36,420 nucleotides of DNA from NCBI GenBank assembly GCA_027118455.1, contig JAJAYZ010000094.1, forward strand, positions 1-36,420, in the 5' to 3' direction. The translations under genes and the position numbers were made by a program. Positions within the stretch are counted from its first letter, which is position 1. Each line of letters starts with the position of its first letter. This DNA is from Actinomycetes bacterium (lineage in GTDB: Bacteria > Actinomycetota > Actinomycetes > JAHEKZ01). Shown here one piece after another: positions 1 through 8,001 of the stretch. Under the pieces are notes generated by a model. It had not been told where the DNA came from, did not search any database, and saw only the letters and a program-made list of their open reading frames with translations.

Positions 1-89
1 CCCCCCGCCGGGGCGCGTCGGGCGTGGCGGGGCGGGCCCCCCGCCCCCCCTCGCGCAACCCCCCCCCCCCCCCCCCCGCGGGGGCCCCG
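1..89. repeat. low-complexity C/G tract with a 19-base poly-C run
   Basis: Nearly all of the first 89 bases are C or G, including an uninterrupted run of C at 59-77. No comparable composition occurs elsewhere in the window. The coding frame of the flanking amine oxidase enters the tract exactly where its next conserved motif should be, which suggests a sequencing or assembly artefact at a contig end rather than genuine genomic sequence. Confidence 0.75.
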
Positions 90-182
90 TGCCTCCAGCA
101 CCACGACTTCGTGTCCGGCTTGGCGCATTCGCCATGCCGCCATCAACCCGGCAAAGCCCGCACCCACGACCACGACCCGCAC
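1..182 (-). CDS. FAD-dependent amine oxidase-like protein, N-terminus only, damaged at window edge
   Basis: Reading the minus strand from a GTG at 182 gives about 31 residues that begin with a classic dinucleotide-binding fold: VRVVVVGAGFAGL, then a helix, then VVVLEAR. This GxGxxG-to-acidic-residue pattern is the FAD-binding start of flavin monoamine oxidase/protoporphyrinogen oxidase-type enzymes. A G-rich stretch (GGGGG) lies about 7 bases before the GTG and can serve as ribosome binding site. After the EAR triplet the family normally continues with D-R-x-GGR, but here the codons become only G and C (positions 89 downward), so the rest cannot be trusted. The gene is divergent from the amidase at 241. 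The oxidase fold call is firm; the exact substrate class is not. Confidence 0.6.
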   Translation of the reverse strand, partial: MRVVVVGAGFAGLMAAWRMRQAGHEVVVLEARGPRGGGGGGVARGGAGGPPRHARRAPAG

Positions 183-240
183 GACAATTCCCCCATCCCA
201 ATAGCCCTCGTTCGACATTGTGGTCTGTCAGAGTGGAGCC

Positions 241-1704
241 ATGACGGAGCCACTCCCATCAGCCCACCTCTTCACCTCCGCAGAGTTGCCCCAGCGAGCG
301 CTCTCCGCCGCTGAACAGGTCGATCATCTGCTCAGCCGGCGAGGCGAGGTCGACCACGGCGGACTCGAGCTCAACACCATCATCGAACTCAACCCTGAAG
401 CGATGGCGACCGCCATGGAGCGCGACGCGGAGGCGCGCGACGGAGGGATCCGCGGACCCCTTCACGGCCTCGCGATTGCCGTCAAGGACAACATCGACAC
501 CGCAGACGCGATGCTCACCACCGCGGGCTCTCTCGCCCTCGCTGACACCCGTCCGAGCCAGGACGCCCCGCTGGTCGCGAGGTTGCGCGAGGCCGGCATC
601 GTCGTTCTTGGAAAGGCCAACTTGAGCGAGTGGGCCAACATGCGGTCACCGCACTCGACCAGTGGCTGGAGCGCCAGAGGTGGTCTGACGCGCAACCCCT
701 GGGACCCGACCCGCAGCGCCGGCGGATCGTCGTCGGGATCGGCTGCGGCCGTATCTGCAGGCGTCGCACCACTGGCCATCGGCACCGAGACCGACGGATC
801 GATCATCTGCCCGGCCAGCTACAACGGCGTGGTCGGGATCAAGCCAACCGTCGGGCTGCTGCCAACGGGCGGCATCATCCCGATCTCGCACAGCCAGGAT
901 GCGCCAGGGCCGATGGCACGGTCGGTGCGGCTCGTCGCAGCGCTGCTCGACGCAATGGCCGGCACCGATCACTACCTGGCCGCATGCGACGACGTACTGA
1001 GCGGCGTCCGCGTCGGGGTGGTGCGCGATCACTTCGGTGCGCACGCGGCAGCCGACTCCGTCGCTGAGTCCGCGGTCTCGCTTCTGGCGTCCGCAGGGGC
1101 GACCATCGTCGACGACGTTCGGGCTGTCTCCTTCCCCGACCCACCGAGTGAGGACGAGGACGAGTACCTGAAGGTGCTGCTCTACGAGTTTCAGCACGAC
1201 CTCACCGCGTATCTGGCCACTCGCCCCCCCGGTAGCCCCCGCACGCTCGCCGAGGTCGTCGAGGTCAACCGCGCTCACGCCGACACTGAGCTGCAGTGGT
1301 TCGGGCAGGAGTACCTCGAGCGCGCTGCCGAACTCCCCGGTCTCGACGCAGGCGAGTACCGGACCGCCCGAGCGAACACGCTTCGAATGGCTCGCGAGGA
1401 CGGCCTGGACGCCAGCTTCAGCGGGGCCGGCGTCGATGTCCTCGTGGCGCCGGCCTTCCCGCCAGCCGCGATGAACGACCTCGTCCTGGGTGACCCTGCC
1501 GGACCAGGCGGAGACTGCACGACGGCCCCAGCCATCGCTGGCTACCCGATCATTAGTGTGCCGATCGGCTTCGTCCACGGGCTCCCGGTGGGGCTGGCCA
1601 TCTCCGGGCCAGCTGGCAGTGAAGCTCTGCTCCTGCGCGTGGCGCGCACATTGGAGGCGCGCCACGGGCTGCTCGACGACGGCGCGCTCGTGCCGCCGCT
1701 GTGA
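241..1704 (+). CDS. amidase (amidase signature family, GatA-like)
   Basis: The 487-residue product has the Ser-cisSer-Lys triad of amidase signature enzymes: Lys82 in AVKDNID, Ser163 in the GGSSSGS loop, and the nucleophile Ser187 in GTETDGS, 24 residues further on as in GatA. It hydrolyses a C-N amide bond; the natural substrate cannot be read from the sequence. The variant GTETDGSI-I-CPAS (usual GTDTGGS) and a non-operonic position argue against it being the tRNA amidotransferase subunit GatA, and no gatB or gatC is nearby. The ATG at 241 is chosen because GGAG precedes it and similarity begins soon after; an in-frame GTG at 220 would add seven unconvincing residues. No signal peptide is visible, so a cytoplasmic enzyme is expected. 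It converges on lpdA with a 21-base gap. Confidence 0.9.
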   Translation: MTEPLPSAHLFTSAELPQRALSAAEQVDHLLSRRGEVDHGGLELNTIIELNPEAMATAMERDAEARDGGIRGPLHGLAIAVKDNIDTADAMLTTAGSLALADTRPSQDAPLVARLREAGIVVLGKANLSEWANMRSPHSTSGWSARGGLTRNPWDPTRSAGGSSSGSAAAVSAGVAPLAIGTETDGSIICPASYNGVVGIKPTVGLLPTGGIIPISHSQDAPGPMARSVRLVAALLDAMAGTDHYLAACDDVLSGVRVGVVRDHFGAHAAADSVAESAVSLLASAGATIVDDVRAVSFPDPPSEDEDEYLKVLLYEFQHDLTAYLATRPPGSPRTLAEVVEVNRAHADTELQWFGQEYLERAAELPGLDAGEYRTARANTLRMAREDGLDASFSGAGVDVLVAPAFPPAAMNDLVLGDPAGPGGDCTTAPAIAGYPIISVPIGFVHGLPVGLAISGPAGSEALLLRVARTLEARHGLLDDGALVPPL

Positions 1705-1725
1705 CCCAGCGACCCGTTGAGGGGC

Positions 1726-3108
1726 CTAACTGCGCAGGTGCAGCTGGCGGGCAGCTTCTGACACCGAACCCGAGAGCGAGGGGTAGATGGTGAAGGCGTC
1801 AGCCACTTGGTCGACGTTCAACCCCAGGCGCACCGCGAGCGACACCGGGTAGATCAGCTCACTGGCACGCGGTGCCACCACGACGCCCCCGATGACGATC
1901 CCGGTGCCGACTCGGCAGAAGAGCTTGACGAACCCGTCGTGAAACTCCTGCATCTTGGCCCTGGCGTTGGTGGCCAATGGCAACTTCACCTGAGCCGCGT
2001 TCACTTCACCGCTGTCGATCTGTCGCTGAGTGACGCCAACTGTGGCAATCTCCGGGTCGGTGAAGACGTTGCTGGAGACGACCGAAAGATCGAGGGGTTG
2101 GACGGCCTCGCCGAGCGCGTGCTTCATGGCGATCCGCCCCTGCATGGCCGCCACCGAGGCCAGCATCAGCACACCGGTGCAGTCGCCGGCCGCGTAGACA
2201 CCGCGGGCGCTGGTCCGCGAGACACGGTCGACCTTGATGAAGCCTCCGTCATCCACATCGATCCCGGACTCCTTGAGCCCGATCCCGTCGGTGTTCGGCA
2301 GCGATCCAACCGCCATCAGCACGTGCGAACCGGTCAGCGTACGCCCATCTTTGAGCTCGACCGCGACCCCGTCCTCGGTGCGCGAGGCCGCAACGGCCCT
2401 CGACTGCGAAAGGACCTTCATGCCGCGCCGCTGAAAGACCTCCTCGAGAACCAACGCCGCATCGGCGTCCTCGCCGGGCAGCACCCGGTCGCGGGACGAA
2501 ACCAACGTCACTTGTGAGCCGAGCGCCTGGTACGCGCCGGCGAACTCCGCGCCAGTGACACCGGAACCGATCACGATCAACTCAGCGGGCAGCTCACTGA
2601 GGTCGTAGAGCTGGGTCCAGCTGAGGATTCGCTCACCATCGGGCCTGGCGGCTTCGAGCTCGCGAGGTTGAGCGCCAGTGGCGATCAGGATCGCGTCGGC
2701 ATCGAGCACCTCGGAGCCACCGGCGGTGAGCTCAGCCGCCACCCGGTCAGGCCCGTCCAGGCGCCCTGACCCACGCACGACGCGAACGCCGTCTGCCAGC
2801 AGGTGCGCCTCGACGTCGGCCGACTGAGCGGTCGCCAGCGACTTCAGCCGCCCGTTGACCACCGCGAGATCGACGCCTACCTCACCGGCAAAGCGAACGC
2901 CGAGGGCCCGGGAGTCGTTCACCTCATCCATCACGCCGGCGACCGTGATGAGGCCCTTACTCGGCACCACGTCAGTCAGCACCGCCGACCCGCCCAGGCC
3001 GTCGCGGTCAACCAAGGTGACCTCGGCTCCCACCTGGGCAGCCACCAGCGCCGCCTCGTAGCCCCCGGGGCCGCCGCCGATGATCACCATTTTCGCCACG
3101 GCCCACAT
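1726..3108 (-). CDS. lpdA: NAD(P)H-quinone dehydrogenase, LpdA type
   Basis: This is a flavoprotein disulfide reductase-fold protein of about 460 residues. It carries an N-terminal FAD motif (MVIIGGGPGGYEAAL), a second NAD(P)H Rossmann motif (VIGSGVTGAEFA), the ATG motif (IATGAQPRELE), the FAD ribityl site (GVYAAGDCTG) and a C-terminal dimerisation domain. Where true lipoamide dehydrogenases and glutathione reductases have the redox pair CxxxxC, it reads GLGGSAVLTDVVPSK, with no cysteine pair. That is the hallmark of M. tuberculosis LpdA (Rv3303c), which reduces quinones and contributes to oxidant resistance. I recognise long stretches of agreement with Rv3303c (for example QPDGERIL-W-QLYDL). 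Start options are ATG 3108, GTG 3099 and ATG 3090; none has a clear Shine-Dalgarno. It is divergent from the cyclotransferase gene. Confidence 0.92.
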   Translation of the reverse strand: MWAVAKMVIIGGGPGGYEAALVAAQVGAEVTLVDRDGLGGSAVLTDVVPSKGLITVAGVMDEVNDSRALGVRFAGEVGVDLAVVNGRLKSLATAQSADVEAHLLADGVRVVRGSGRLDGPDRVAAELTAGGSEVLDADAILIATGAQPRELEAARPDGERILSWTQLYDLSELPAELIVIGSGVTGAEFAGAYQALGSQVTLVSSRDRVLPGEDADAALVLEEVFQRRGMKVLSQSRAVAASRTEDGVAVELKDGRTLTGSHVLMAVGSLPNTDGIGLKESGIDVDDGGFIKVDRVSRTSARGVYAAGDCTGVLMLASVAAMQGRIAMKHALGEAVQPLDLSVVSSNVFTDPEIATVGVTQRQIDSGEVNAAQVKLPLATNARAKMQEFHDGFVKLFCRVGTGIVIGGVVVAPRASELIYPVSLAVRLGLNVDQVADAFTIYPSLSGSVSEAARQLHLRS

Positions 3109-3147
3109 TCTGGCGCACAGATCACCAGAACCCTGAGGCGCCGCCCC

Positions 3148-3153
3148 TACGCT
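3148..3153 (+). promoter_or_regulatory. -10 box TACGCT of a probable leaderless promoter
   Basis: TACGCT is followed by seven bases and then the ATG at 3161. With transcription starting about seven bases after a TAnnnT box, the mRNA would begin at or next to the start codon. No Shine-Dalgarno lies in between, which fits leaderless translation. Confidence 0.5.
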
Positions 3154-3160
3154 CATCGCC

Positions 3161-3610
3161 ATGGCCCTCTACGCCGCCTACGGCAGCAACATGGACCCGC
3201 GGCAGATGGCCGACCGTGCACCCCATTCCCCGATGGCCGGCACCGGGTGGCTCGACGGGTGGCGACTGACCTTCGGCGGCGAGGATCTTGGCTGGGAGGG
3301 CGCACTCGCCACGGTGGTCGAGGAGACCAGATCTCAGGTCTTCGCCGTCCTCTATGACCTCACCGAGCTTGACGAGCACGCGCTCGACGCCTGGGAGGGG
3401 GCCTTGGGCGTCTACGACAAGATCCGCATCCGCATCTCAACCCTGGAGGGCGACAAGCTCGCCTGGCTCTACGTGCTCAACGCCTACGAGGGCGGTCTGC
3501 CGTCGGCTCGGTACCTCGGAATCATGGCAGACGCGGCCGAGCACTCCGGCGCCCCGGACGACTACGTCCGCGGCCTGCGCACCAGGGCCTGCCGCAACAT
3601 AGGGCCCTGA
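3161..3610 (+). CDS. gamma-glutamylcyclotransferase-like protein (Rv3304 family)
   Basis: The 149-residue protein starts MALYAAYGSNM; YGSN is the substrate-binding loop of the AIG2/gamma-glutamylcyclotransferase fold, and Glu79 in LDAWEG sits where these enzymes keep the catalytic glutamate. Enzymes of this fold release 5-oxoproline from gamma-glutamyl amines or peptides; the true substrate of the actinobacterial branch is unknown to me. The sequence closely resembles M. tuberculosis Rv3304 as I remember it (APHSPMAGTGWL, GLPSARYLGIMADAAE), and like Rv3304 it is divergent from lpdA, a conserved pairing that hints at a shared redox or thiol-related role. The start is supported by the family N-terminus and the leaderless promoter. 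Confidence 0.85.
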   Translation: MALYAAYGSNMDPRQMADRAPHSPMAGTGWLDGWRLTFGGEDLGWEGALATVVEETRSQVFAVLYDLTELDEHALDAWEGALGVYDKIRIRISTLEGDKLAWLYVLNAYEGGLPSARYLGIMADAAEHSGAPDDYVRGLRTRACRNIGP

Positions 3611-3662
3611 TCGGGGACGATTCGGGCTCAACCTCCTCGCAGTTTCGCCCGATAGGCACACC

Positions 3663-4100
3663 ATGGGAGTTGCACCGCGTGACGACGTCCGCATCATCAG
3701 GCCAGCCGCCATCCTCGACGAGCGGGCGGCCAATCGCGTCCTCGACGAGCTGAAGCGCCTCGACATCAGTTCCGGCGGCGTCTGGAACGCCACCTCGTCG
3801 CTGTGGCAGCGTTACGACACGCCGTGGGACGGTGTAGGCGGTACCCGCGGCAACGCGCGCCTGCTCGGATCCATTGCCGTCATGTACGACGCCCCCAACC
3901 GCCACCAGATCACGATCTACAAGGTGACGGTGACGCCGTACGGTCTCGAGAGCAGCTGGAGCGTCGAGTCGCTCGTCGACGACGCGCTGACCTGGGCTGG
4001 TCTCACCCTGGCCACCTGCCCACGCGCCGAGCTCGGCGACCCGCCCCGTCGTGACCCGTTCAAGTCCGCTGGCATGGTGGGCGCTCCACCCGTGATCTGA
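3663..4100 (+). CDS. conserved actinobacterial hypothetical protein
   Basis: The 145-residue protein has no named domain that I recognise. It is soluble, without membrane segments or signal peptide. Visible features are an N-terminal helix-rich stretch (PAAILDERAANRVLDEL), a tryptophan-containing segment (SGGVWNATSSLWQRYDTPWDG), a central beta-rich part (IAVMYDAPNRHQITIYKVTVTP) and a Pro/Arg-rich tail containing a single Cys (LATCPRAEL). It lies 52 bases after the cyclotransferase in the same direction, so co-transcription is possible. No Shine-Dalgarno is evident; GATAGG lies just before the ATG and may be a -10 box. Coding statistics and clean flanks make it a real gene, but no function should be assigned. 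Confidence 0.75.
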   Translation: MGVAPRDDVRIIRPAAILDERAANRVLDELKRLDISSGGVWNATSSLWQRYDTPWDGVGGTRGNARLLGSIAVMYDAPNRHQITIYKVTVTPYGLESSWSVESLVDDALTWAGLTLATCPRAELGDPPRRDPFKSAGMVGAPPVI

Positions 4101-4138
4101 GATCGCACCGCGACTGGTCTTTCCAGCGACCTGAGCAT

Positions 4139-5356
4139 CTAGCGGCTCGCCTGAGCGAGATCGAGCAGCGCCACGGCCGCGAGCATGCGCACTCCCACGT
4201 CGATGGCTCGCTCATCGACGTCAAATGTGCCCTGATGCAGGTCGCCCCCGCCGAGCGTCCCTGGAACCTGAACCCCCAGCCGGAAGAGCGCTCCAGGAAC
4301 ATGCGGTAGGTACCAGGCGAAATCCTCACCGCCCAAGCTCTGCTCCACCGTCTCGACGCACCCTTCGCCGAGGAGCGACCTGGCAGCCGTCTCGATCAAC
4401 CGAACCGACGCTGCGTCGTTGATCACCGGCGGGACCCCACGGGTGTAGTCGACACTCACGTCTACCCCGTAGGCGACCGCCACGTCGTTGACGGCGCGCG
4501 AAACGACCTCTTCAGCGTTCTCCCATACCTGCGCATCCAGCGAACGCACGGTGCCGGCGATTTCACCGTTCTGCGGGATCGCATTGGCCGCACCCCCGGC
4601 GCGGACCGTCCCCCAGACCACCGAGAGCCCAGCACGCGGGTCGACGCGGCGAGAGAGGATCGAGGGGACATCGGTGACGATCTTGGCCAACGCGTAGACC
4701 AGGTCGCCGGTGAGGTGGGGCCGGGCGGTGTGGCCACCATCGCTGTTCAAGACCACCCTGAGGTGGTCACTGCTTCCGGTGATCGGGCCAACTCGAACGC
4801 CAATGCCACCGACGTCCTGCCGCGGGTCGCAGTGCAGCGCAAGGATCCGGTCGACGCCAGCAAGCGCCCCTGCCTCGATGACGTCGAGGGCGCCGCCGGG
4901 CATCGACTCCTCAGCTGGCTGAAAGATCAGCCGAACGCGTCCGTTGAACTCCCGACGGCTGGCCAGCTCGGCTAGGACAACGCCAACACCGATTAGAACA
5001 GCGGCGTGCACGTCGTGCCCACATGCGTGACAGACGCCCGGCACCGTCGACCGATAGGAGACCGCCTCTTTCTCGTCGTCGATCGGCAACGCGTCGATGT
5101 CGGCACGCAGTGCCACCGTGCGCGATCCGTTCCCGATGTCGCACACCACGCCCGCTCCACCAGGAAGCACACTCGGCGACAGCCCTGCGGCGGCAAGCCG
5201 TTCGTGGATGATCGTGGTGGTGCGCGTCTCCTGGCGGCCCAGTTCCGGGTGCGCGTGAAAGTCGCGGCGGATCTCGATCAGCTCGTCGGAGATCTTGGCA
5301 ACCAACTCGGCGAGCTCGTCACCGAGCTGGTCGAGGTCGAGCCCGTGATCTGCCAC
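4139..5356 (-). CDS. M20D family amidohydrolase (AmiA/AmiB-like N-acyl amino acid hydrolase)
   Basis: The 405-residue metallopeptidase-fold protein has the M20D pattern: RRDFHAHPELG near residue 32, the active-site RADIDALP near 84, metal ligands in CHACGHDVH (Cys112, His114), the FQPAEE glutamates near 149, and a dimerisation insert after about residue 190. Such enzymes hydrolyse N-acyl or other amide bonds of amino acids (aminoacylase, hippuricase, IAA-amino acid hydrolase types). The location near lpdA and the Rv3304-like gene matches the M. tuberculosis amiA1/amiB1 neighbourhood. I choose the GTG at 5356 because a TAGCCT -10 box lies exactly seven bases upstream; an in-frame ATG at 5389 would add 11 residues and has no good ribosome binding site. 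No signal peptide is seen. Confidence 0.88.
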   Translation of the reverse strand: MADHGLDLDQLGDELAELVAKISDELIEIRRDFHAHPELGRQETRTTTIIHERLAAAGLSPSVLPGGAGVVCDIGNGSRTVALRADIDALPIDDEKEAVSYRSTVPGVCHACGHDVHAAVLIGVGVVLAELASRREFNGRVRLIFQPAEESMPGGALDVIEAGALAGVDRILALHCDPRQDVGGIGVRVGPITGSSDHLRVVLNSDGGHTARPHLTGDLVYALAKIVTDVPSILSRRVDPRAGLSVVWGTVRAGGAANAIPQNGEIAGTVRSLDAQVWENAEEVVSRAVNDVAVAYGVDVSVDYTRGVPPVINDAASVRLIETAARSLLGEGCVETVEQSLGGEDFAWYLPHVPGALFRLGVQVPGTLGGGDLHQGTFDVDERAIDVGVRMLAAVALLDLAQASR

Positions 5357-5363
5357 GAGGTCG

Positions 5364-5369
5364 AGGCTA
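5364..5369 (-). promoter_or_regulatory. -10 box TAGCCT of a probable leaderless promoter
   Basis: Read on the minus strand, TAGCCT is followed by seven bases and the GTG at 5356. This spacing matches the other leaderless candidates in this window and decides the start chosen for the M20 gene. Confidence 0.45.
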
Positions 5370-5406
5370 GACGGTCCGGCATCTCTCATGGCTTACTTCG
5401 CCCGCA

Positions 5407-6993
5407 TCAGAAGGAGTCAACCGGCTGGTAGACGCCCCAGACCGCACGGAGCGCGTCACTCACCTCGCCGACGGTTGCCCTGGCACGCAGCGCTTCGCGC
5501 ATCGGATAAAGCACATTGGCCTCTCCCGACGCGGCGGCGGTGACCTCGGCAAGCCATCGGTCGACGTCAGCCTGGTCGCGTTCGGCACGCAGTCTCTTCA
5601 GCCGAGCTCTTTGGTCGGCTTCGATCATCGGATCGACGCGCAACGGCTCGTACGGGTCCTCGGTGTCGAGCGCGAATCGGTTGACACCGACAACGACCCG
5701 CTCTCCGTCGTCGATCTGGCGGGCAACGTCGTAGGCGCTGCGTTCGATCTCACCCTTCTGGAATCCCTGCTCGATCCCAGCCACCGATCCACCGAGCCGC
5801 TCCACGCGTTCCATCAGGTCAACGGCTGCCGCCTCGACCTCATCGGTCATGGACTCAACGACATACGACCCGGCGAACGGGTCAACCGTGCTGGTGACGT
5901 CCGTCTCGTAGGCGAGCACTTGCTGGGTGCGCAGCGCGAGCCGGGCAGCCTTCTCGCTCGGCAGGGCGAGCGCCTCGTCAAAGCTATTGGTGTGCAGCGA
6001 CTGGGTCCCACCAAAAACTGCCGCGAGCCCCTGAACAGCGACGCGGACGAGGTTCACCTCAGGTTGCTGGGCGGTCAGTTGAACCCCGGCAGTCTGGGTG
6101 TGGAAGCGCAGCATCATCGACTTGGGGTTCTGGGCGCCGAACTCCTCGCGCATAATGCGCGCCCAGAGTCGACGCGCTGCCCTGAACTTCGCCACCTCTT
6201 CCAGAATCGTCGTGCGAGAGACGAAGAAGAACGCCAAGCGAGGAGCGAAGTCGTCGACATGTTGCCCGGTCGCGATCGCGGCCCGCACGTACTCGACGCC
6301 GTTGGAAAGGGTGAAGGCGATCTCCTGAGCGGGCGTGGCCCCGGCCTCAGCCATGTGGTAACCGGAGATGGAGATCGTGTTCCACCGTGGGATCTCAGCC
6401 TGGCAGTACGAGAAGATGTCGGTGATCAGCCGCAACGATGCCGCGGGCGGGTAGATGTAGGTGCCTCGAGCGATATACTCCTTGAGCACGTCGTTCTGGA
6501 TGGTGCCGCCTAGTTTTCCTGCATCGACGCCCTGCTCCTCGGCCACCAGTTGGTACAGCAGGAGCAGAACCGCGGCTGGGGCGTTGATGGTCATCGACGT
6601 CGTCACCTGGTCGAGCGGGATCTTGTCGAAGAGCACCCTCATGTCGTCGATCGAGTCGATCGCCACGCCGACTTTGCCCACCTCTCCGGAGGCCACCTGG
6701 TGGTCGGAGTCGTATCCCATCTGGGTCGGCAGATCAAAGGCGACCGACAGGCCAGTCGTCCCGGCCGCCAGCAACTGGTGGTATCGCTCGTTCGACTCTT
6801 TGGCCGTGCCGAACCCGGCGTACTGGCGCATCGTCCAGGGCCGGCCGGTGTACATGGTCGGGTAGACGCCGCGGGTGAACGGGTACTGCCCCGGTTCACC
6901 GAGCCGCTCGGTGGGATCCCAGGCAGCGAGGGTGTCTGGTCCGTAGACCTGCTGGATAGGGAATCCCGACTCCGACTGACGTGCCTCGCTCAC
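5407..6993 (-). CDS. acyl-CoA mutase large subunit, methylmalonyl-CoA mutase type, lacking the B12-binding domain
   Basis: The 528-residue protein covers only the TIM-barrel substrate half of B12-dependent acyl-CoA mutases and ends before the cobalamin-binding domain, so it needs a separate small subunit, not present here. Tyr58 (RQYAG), Arg176 (EYIARGTYI) and His213 (SGYHM) correspond to Tyr89, Arg207 and His244 of the Propionibacterium methylmalonyl-CoA mutase at a constant offset of 31. Isobutyryl-CoA mutase has Phe and Gln at the first two positions, so a methylmalonyl-type carboxylated substrate is inferred. It would interconvert methylmalonyl-CoA and succinyl-CoA, or act on a close homologue such as ethylmalonyl-CoA. 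The GTG at 6993 has an excellent AGGAG six bases upstream. The M20 gene follows closely but seems to have its own promoter. Confidence 0.9.
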   Translation of the reverse strand: MSEARQSESGFPIQQVYGPDTLAAWDPTERLGEPGQYPFTRGVYPTMYTGRPWTMRQYAGFGTAKESNERYHQLLAAGTTGLSVAFDLPTQMGYDSDHQVASGEVGKVGVAIDSIDDMRVLFDKIPLDQVTTSMTINAPAAVLLLLYQLVAEEQGVDAGKLGGTIQNDVLKEYIARGTYIYPPAASLRLITDIFSYCQAEIPRWNTISISGYHMAEAGATPAQEIAFTLSNGVEYVRAAIATGQHVDDFAPRLAFFFVSRTTILEEVAKFRAARRLWARIMREEFGAQNPKSMMLRFHTQTAGVQLTAQQPEVNLVRVAVQGLAAVFGGTQSLHTNSFDEALALPSEKAARLALRTQQVLAYETDVTSTVDPFAGSYVVESMTDEVEAAAVDLMERVERLGGSVAGIEQGFQKGEIERSAYDVARQIDDGERVVVGVNRFALDTEDPYEPLRVDPMIEADQRARLKRLRAERDQADVDRWLAEVTAAASGEANVLYPMREALRARATVGEVSDALRAVWGVYQPVDSF

Positions 6994-7025
6994 TGCCAAC
7001 TCCTGAGTGCCGCTGGTGCGCCGCC

Positions 7026-7068
7026 CCGATCCGGGTGCGCCCGGGGGCCAGCGTAGCGACCGGATCGG
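7026..7068 (-). promoter_or_regulatory. inverted repeat bracketing a TACGCT -10 box upstream of the mutase gene
   Basis: CCGATCCGG at 7026-7034 and CCGGATCGG at 7060-7068 are perfect 9-base complements separated by 25 bases. On the minus strand a TACGCT box (7050-7055) sits in the spacer, giving an expected transcript start near 7043 and a leader of about 50 bases before the mutase GTG at 6993. The arms could be two operator half-sites flanking the promoter, or, if transcription begins further upstream, a leader hairpin. No cobalamin riboswitch signature is apparent. Confidence 0.45.
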
Positions 7069-7084
7069 TGGGCCATCACCGGGC

Positions 7085-7264
7085 TCAGAGGGGGATACCG
7101 AATCGGCGCACCGCGTCAGCGTTCGGGTCGAAGCCTTGCTCGTCGGGGGGTGCCTCTGGCACTGACTCAACCATGTCGTCGGGGCTGATCGGATCGGGCA
7201 GCCTGCCGAATCGACGACGCCCTTCGACGCGGGCCGGATCCTCGGGGTCCACTCGCTGCGCCAT
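7085..7264 (-). CDS. small hypothetical protein, 59 residues
   Basis: An ATG at 7264 opens a 59-residue frame ending with TGA at 7085-7087, 91 bases before the mutase start. The product is acidic and proline-rich, with a repeated arginine-phenylalanine-glycine element: [10 protein letters not shown] near residues 16-25 and RRFGIPL at the very C-terminus. Between them is a stretch rich in Asp, Glu and Pro, probably disordered. No membrane segment, signal peptide or cysteine is present. Codon choice resembles the neighbouring genes. I do not recognise the family. The position directly upstream of the mutase, same strand, suggests possible co-transcription, although the mutase appears to have its own promoter. 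Confidence 0.5.
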   Translation of the reverse strand: MAQRVDPEDPARVEGRRRFGRLPDPISPDDMVESVPEAPPDEQGFDPNADAVRRFGIPL

Positions 7265-7293
7265 GGGATCACGGTACGCCTAGGACGCAGAGA

Positions 7294-8001
7294 GTGCAGA
7301 CTGTGCGCGTGCGCATCCTCGTGGCCGATGACGACCCAGCTGTTCGTGCGTCCCTCCGTCGATCCCTTTCGTTCAACGGCTACCAGGTGACTCTTGCCTC
7401 CGATGGCACAGAGGCGCTCGCCGCTGCCAGTGACCCTGCGCCCGACCTCGTACTTCTCGACGTGAACATGCCTGGAATGGACGGCCTGGAGGTGTGCCGG
7501 CGTATTCGGGCGTCAGGCAGCGACGTCCCCGTTCTCATCCTGACCGCACGGGTCGAGGTTGGTGACCGTGTCCTGGGTCTGGACGCCGGGGCCGACGACT
7601 ACCTGCCTAAGCCGTTCGCCCTCGAAGAGCTGTTGGCCCGGGTCCGGGCGCTTCTTCGCCGCGCGCGGGCCACCACCGATGACGGGCAGGTTGACGAGTC
7701 ACTGATCTTCGCCGACCTCACCCTCGACCCCGCAACGCGAACCGTGCAACGCGGCGAGCGCGCGATCAGCCTCACCCGCACCGAGTTCGAACTGCTCTGG
7801 GTGCTCATTCAACGACCGCGCAGGGTGTTGTCTCGCGAGCTGATCCTCGACGAGGTGTGGGGATACGACTTCCCGACGTCGGCGAACTCGTTGGAGGTTT
7901 ACGTCGGCTACTTGCGCCGGAAGACCGAGGCTGATGGCGAACCACGTCTGATCCACACCGTGCGGGGCGTCGGATATGTGCTTCGCGAAGGAAAGGCGTG
8001 A
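7294..8001 (+). CDS. mprA: two-component response regulator MprA
   Basis: The 235-residue OmpR/PhoB-family regulator has a receiver domain with phosphoacceptor Asp56 (VLLDVNMPG), acidic pocket DDD near residue 12, Thr84 and Lys106 (LPKPF), then a winged-helix DNA-binding domain from about residue 140. Segments such as [31 protein letters not shown] and the C-terminal [19 protein letters not shown] match M. tuberculosis MprA (Rv0981) nearly word for word. MprA controls envelope-stress genes, including sigE and pepD, in mycobacteria. The GTG at 7294 has AGGA eight bases upstream; GTGs at 7303 and 7309 are alternatives. The stop overlaps the mprB start, so the pair is translationally coupled. 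Confidence 0.95.
   Translation: MQTVRVRILVADDDPAVRASLRRSLSFNGYQVTLASDGTEALAAASDPAPDLVLLDVNMPGMDGLEVCRRIRASGSDVPVLILTARVEVGDRVLGLDAGADDYLPKPFALEELLARVRALLRRARATTDDGQVDESLIFADLTLDPATRTVQRGERAISLTRTEFELLWVLIQRPRRVLSRELILDEVWGYDFPTSANSLEVYVGYLRRKTEADGEPRLIHTVRGVGYVLREGKA

Noticed and set aside
24..314. Plus-strand 96-residue open frame at the left edge
   Set aside because: Its start lies in the artificial C/G tract and it is antisense to a clear FAD-binding motif; the product is Pro/Arg-rich without any domain.
646..1665. Long minus-strand open frame (339 codons) opposite the amidase gene
   Set aside because: Amidase motifs on the plus strand are unmistakable; the antisense product has no recognisable motif and exists because of high GC at third codon positions.
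6994..7084. Possible cobalamin riboswitch before the mutase gene
   Set aside because: The 91-base leader is too short for the class and contains no B12-box-like segment; only the inverted repeat is present.
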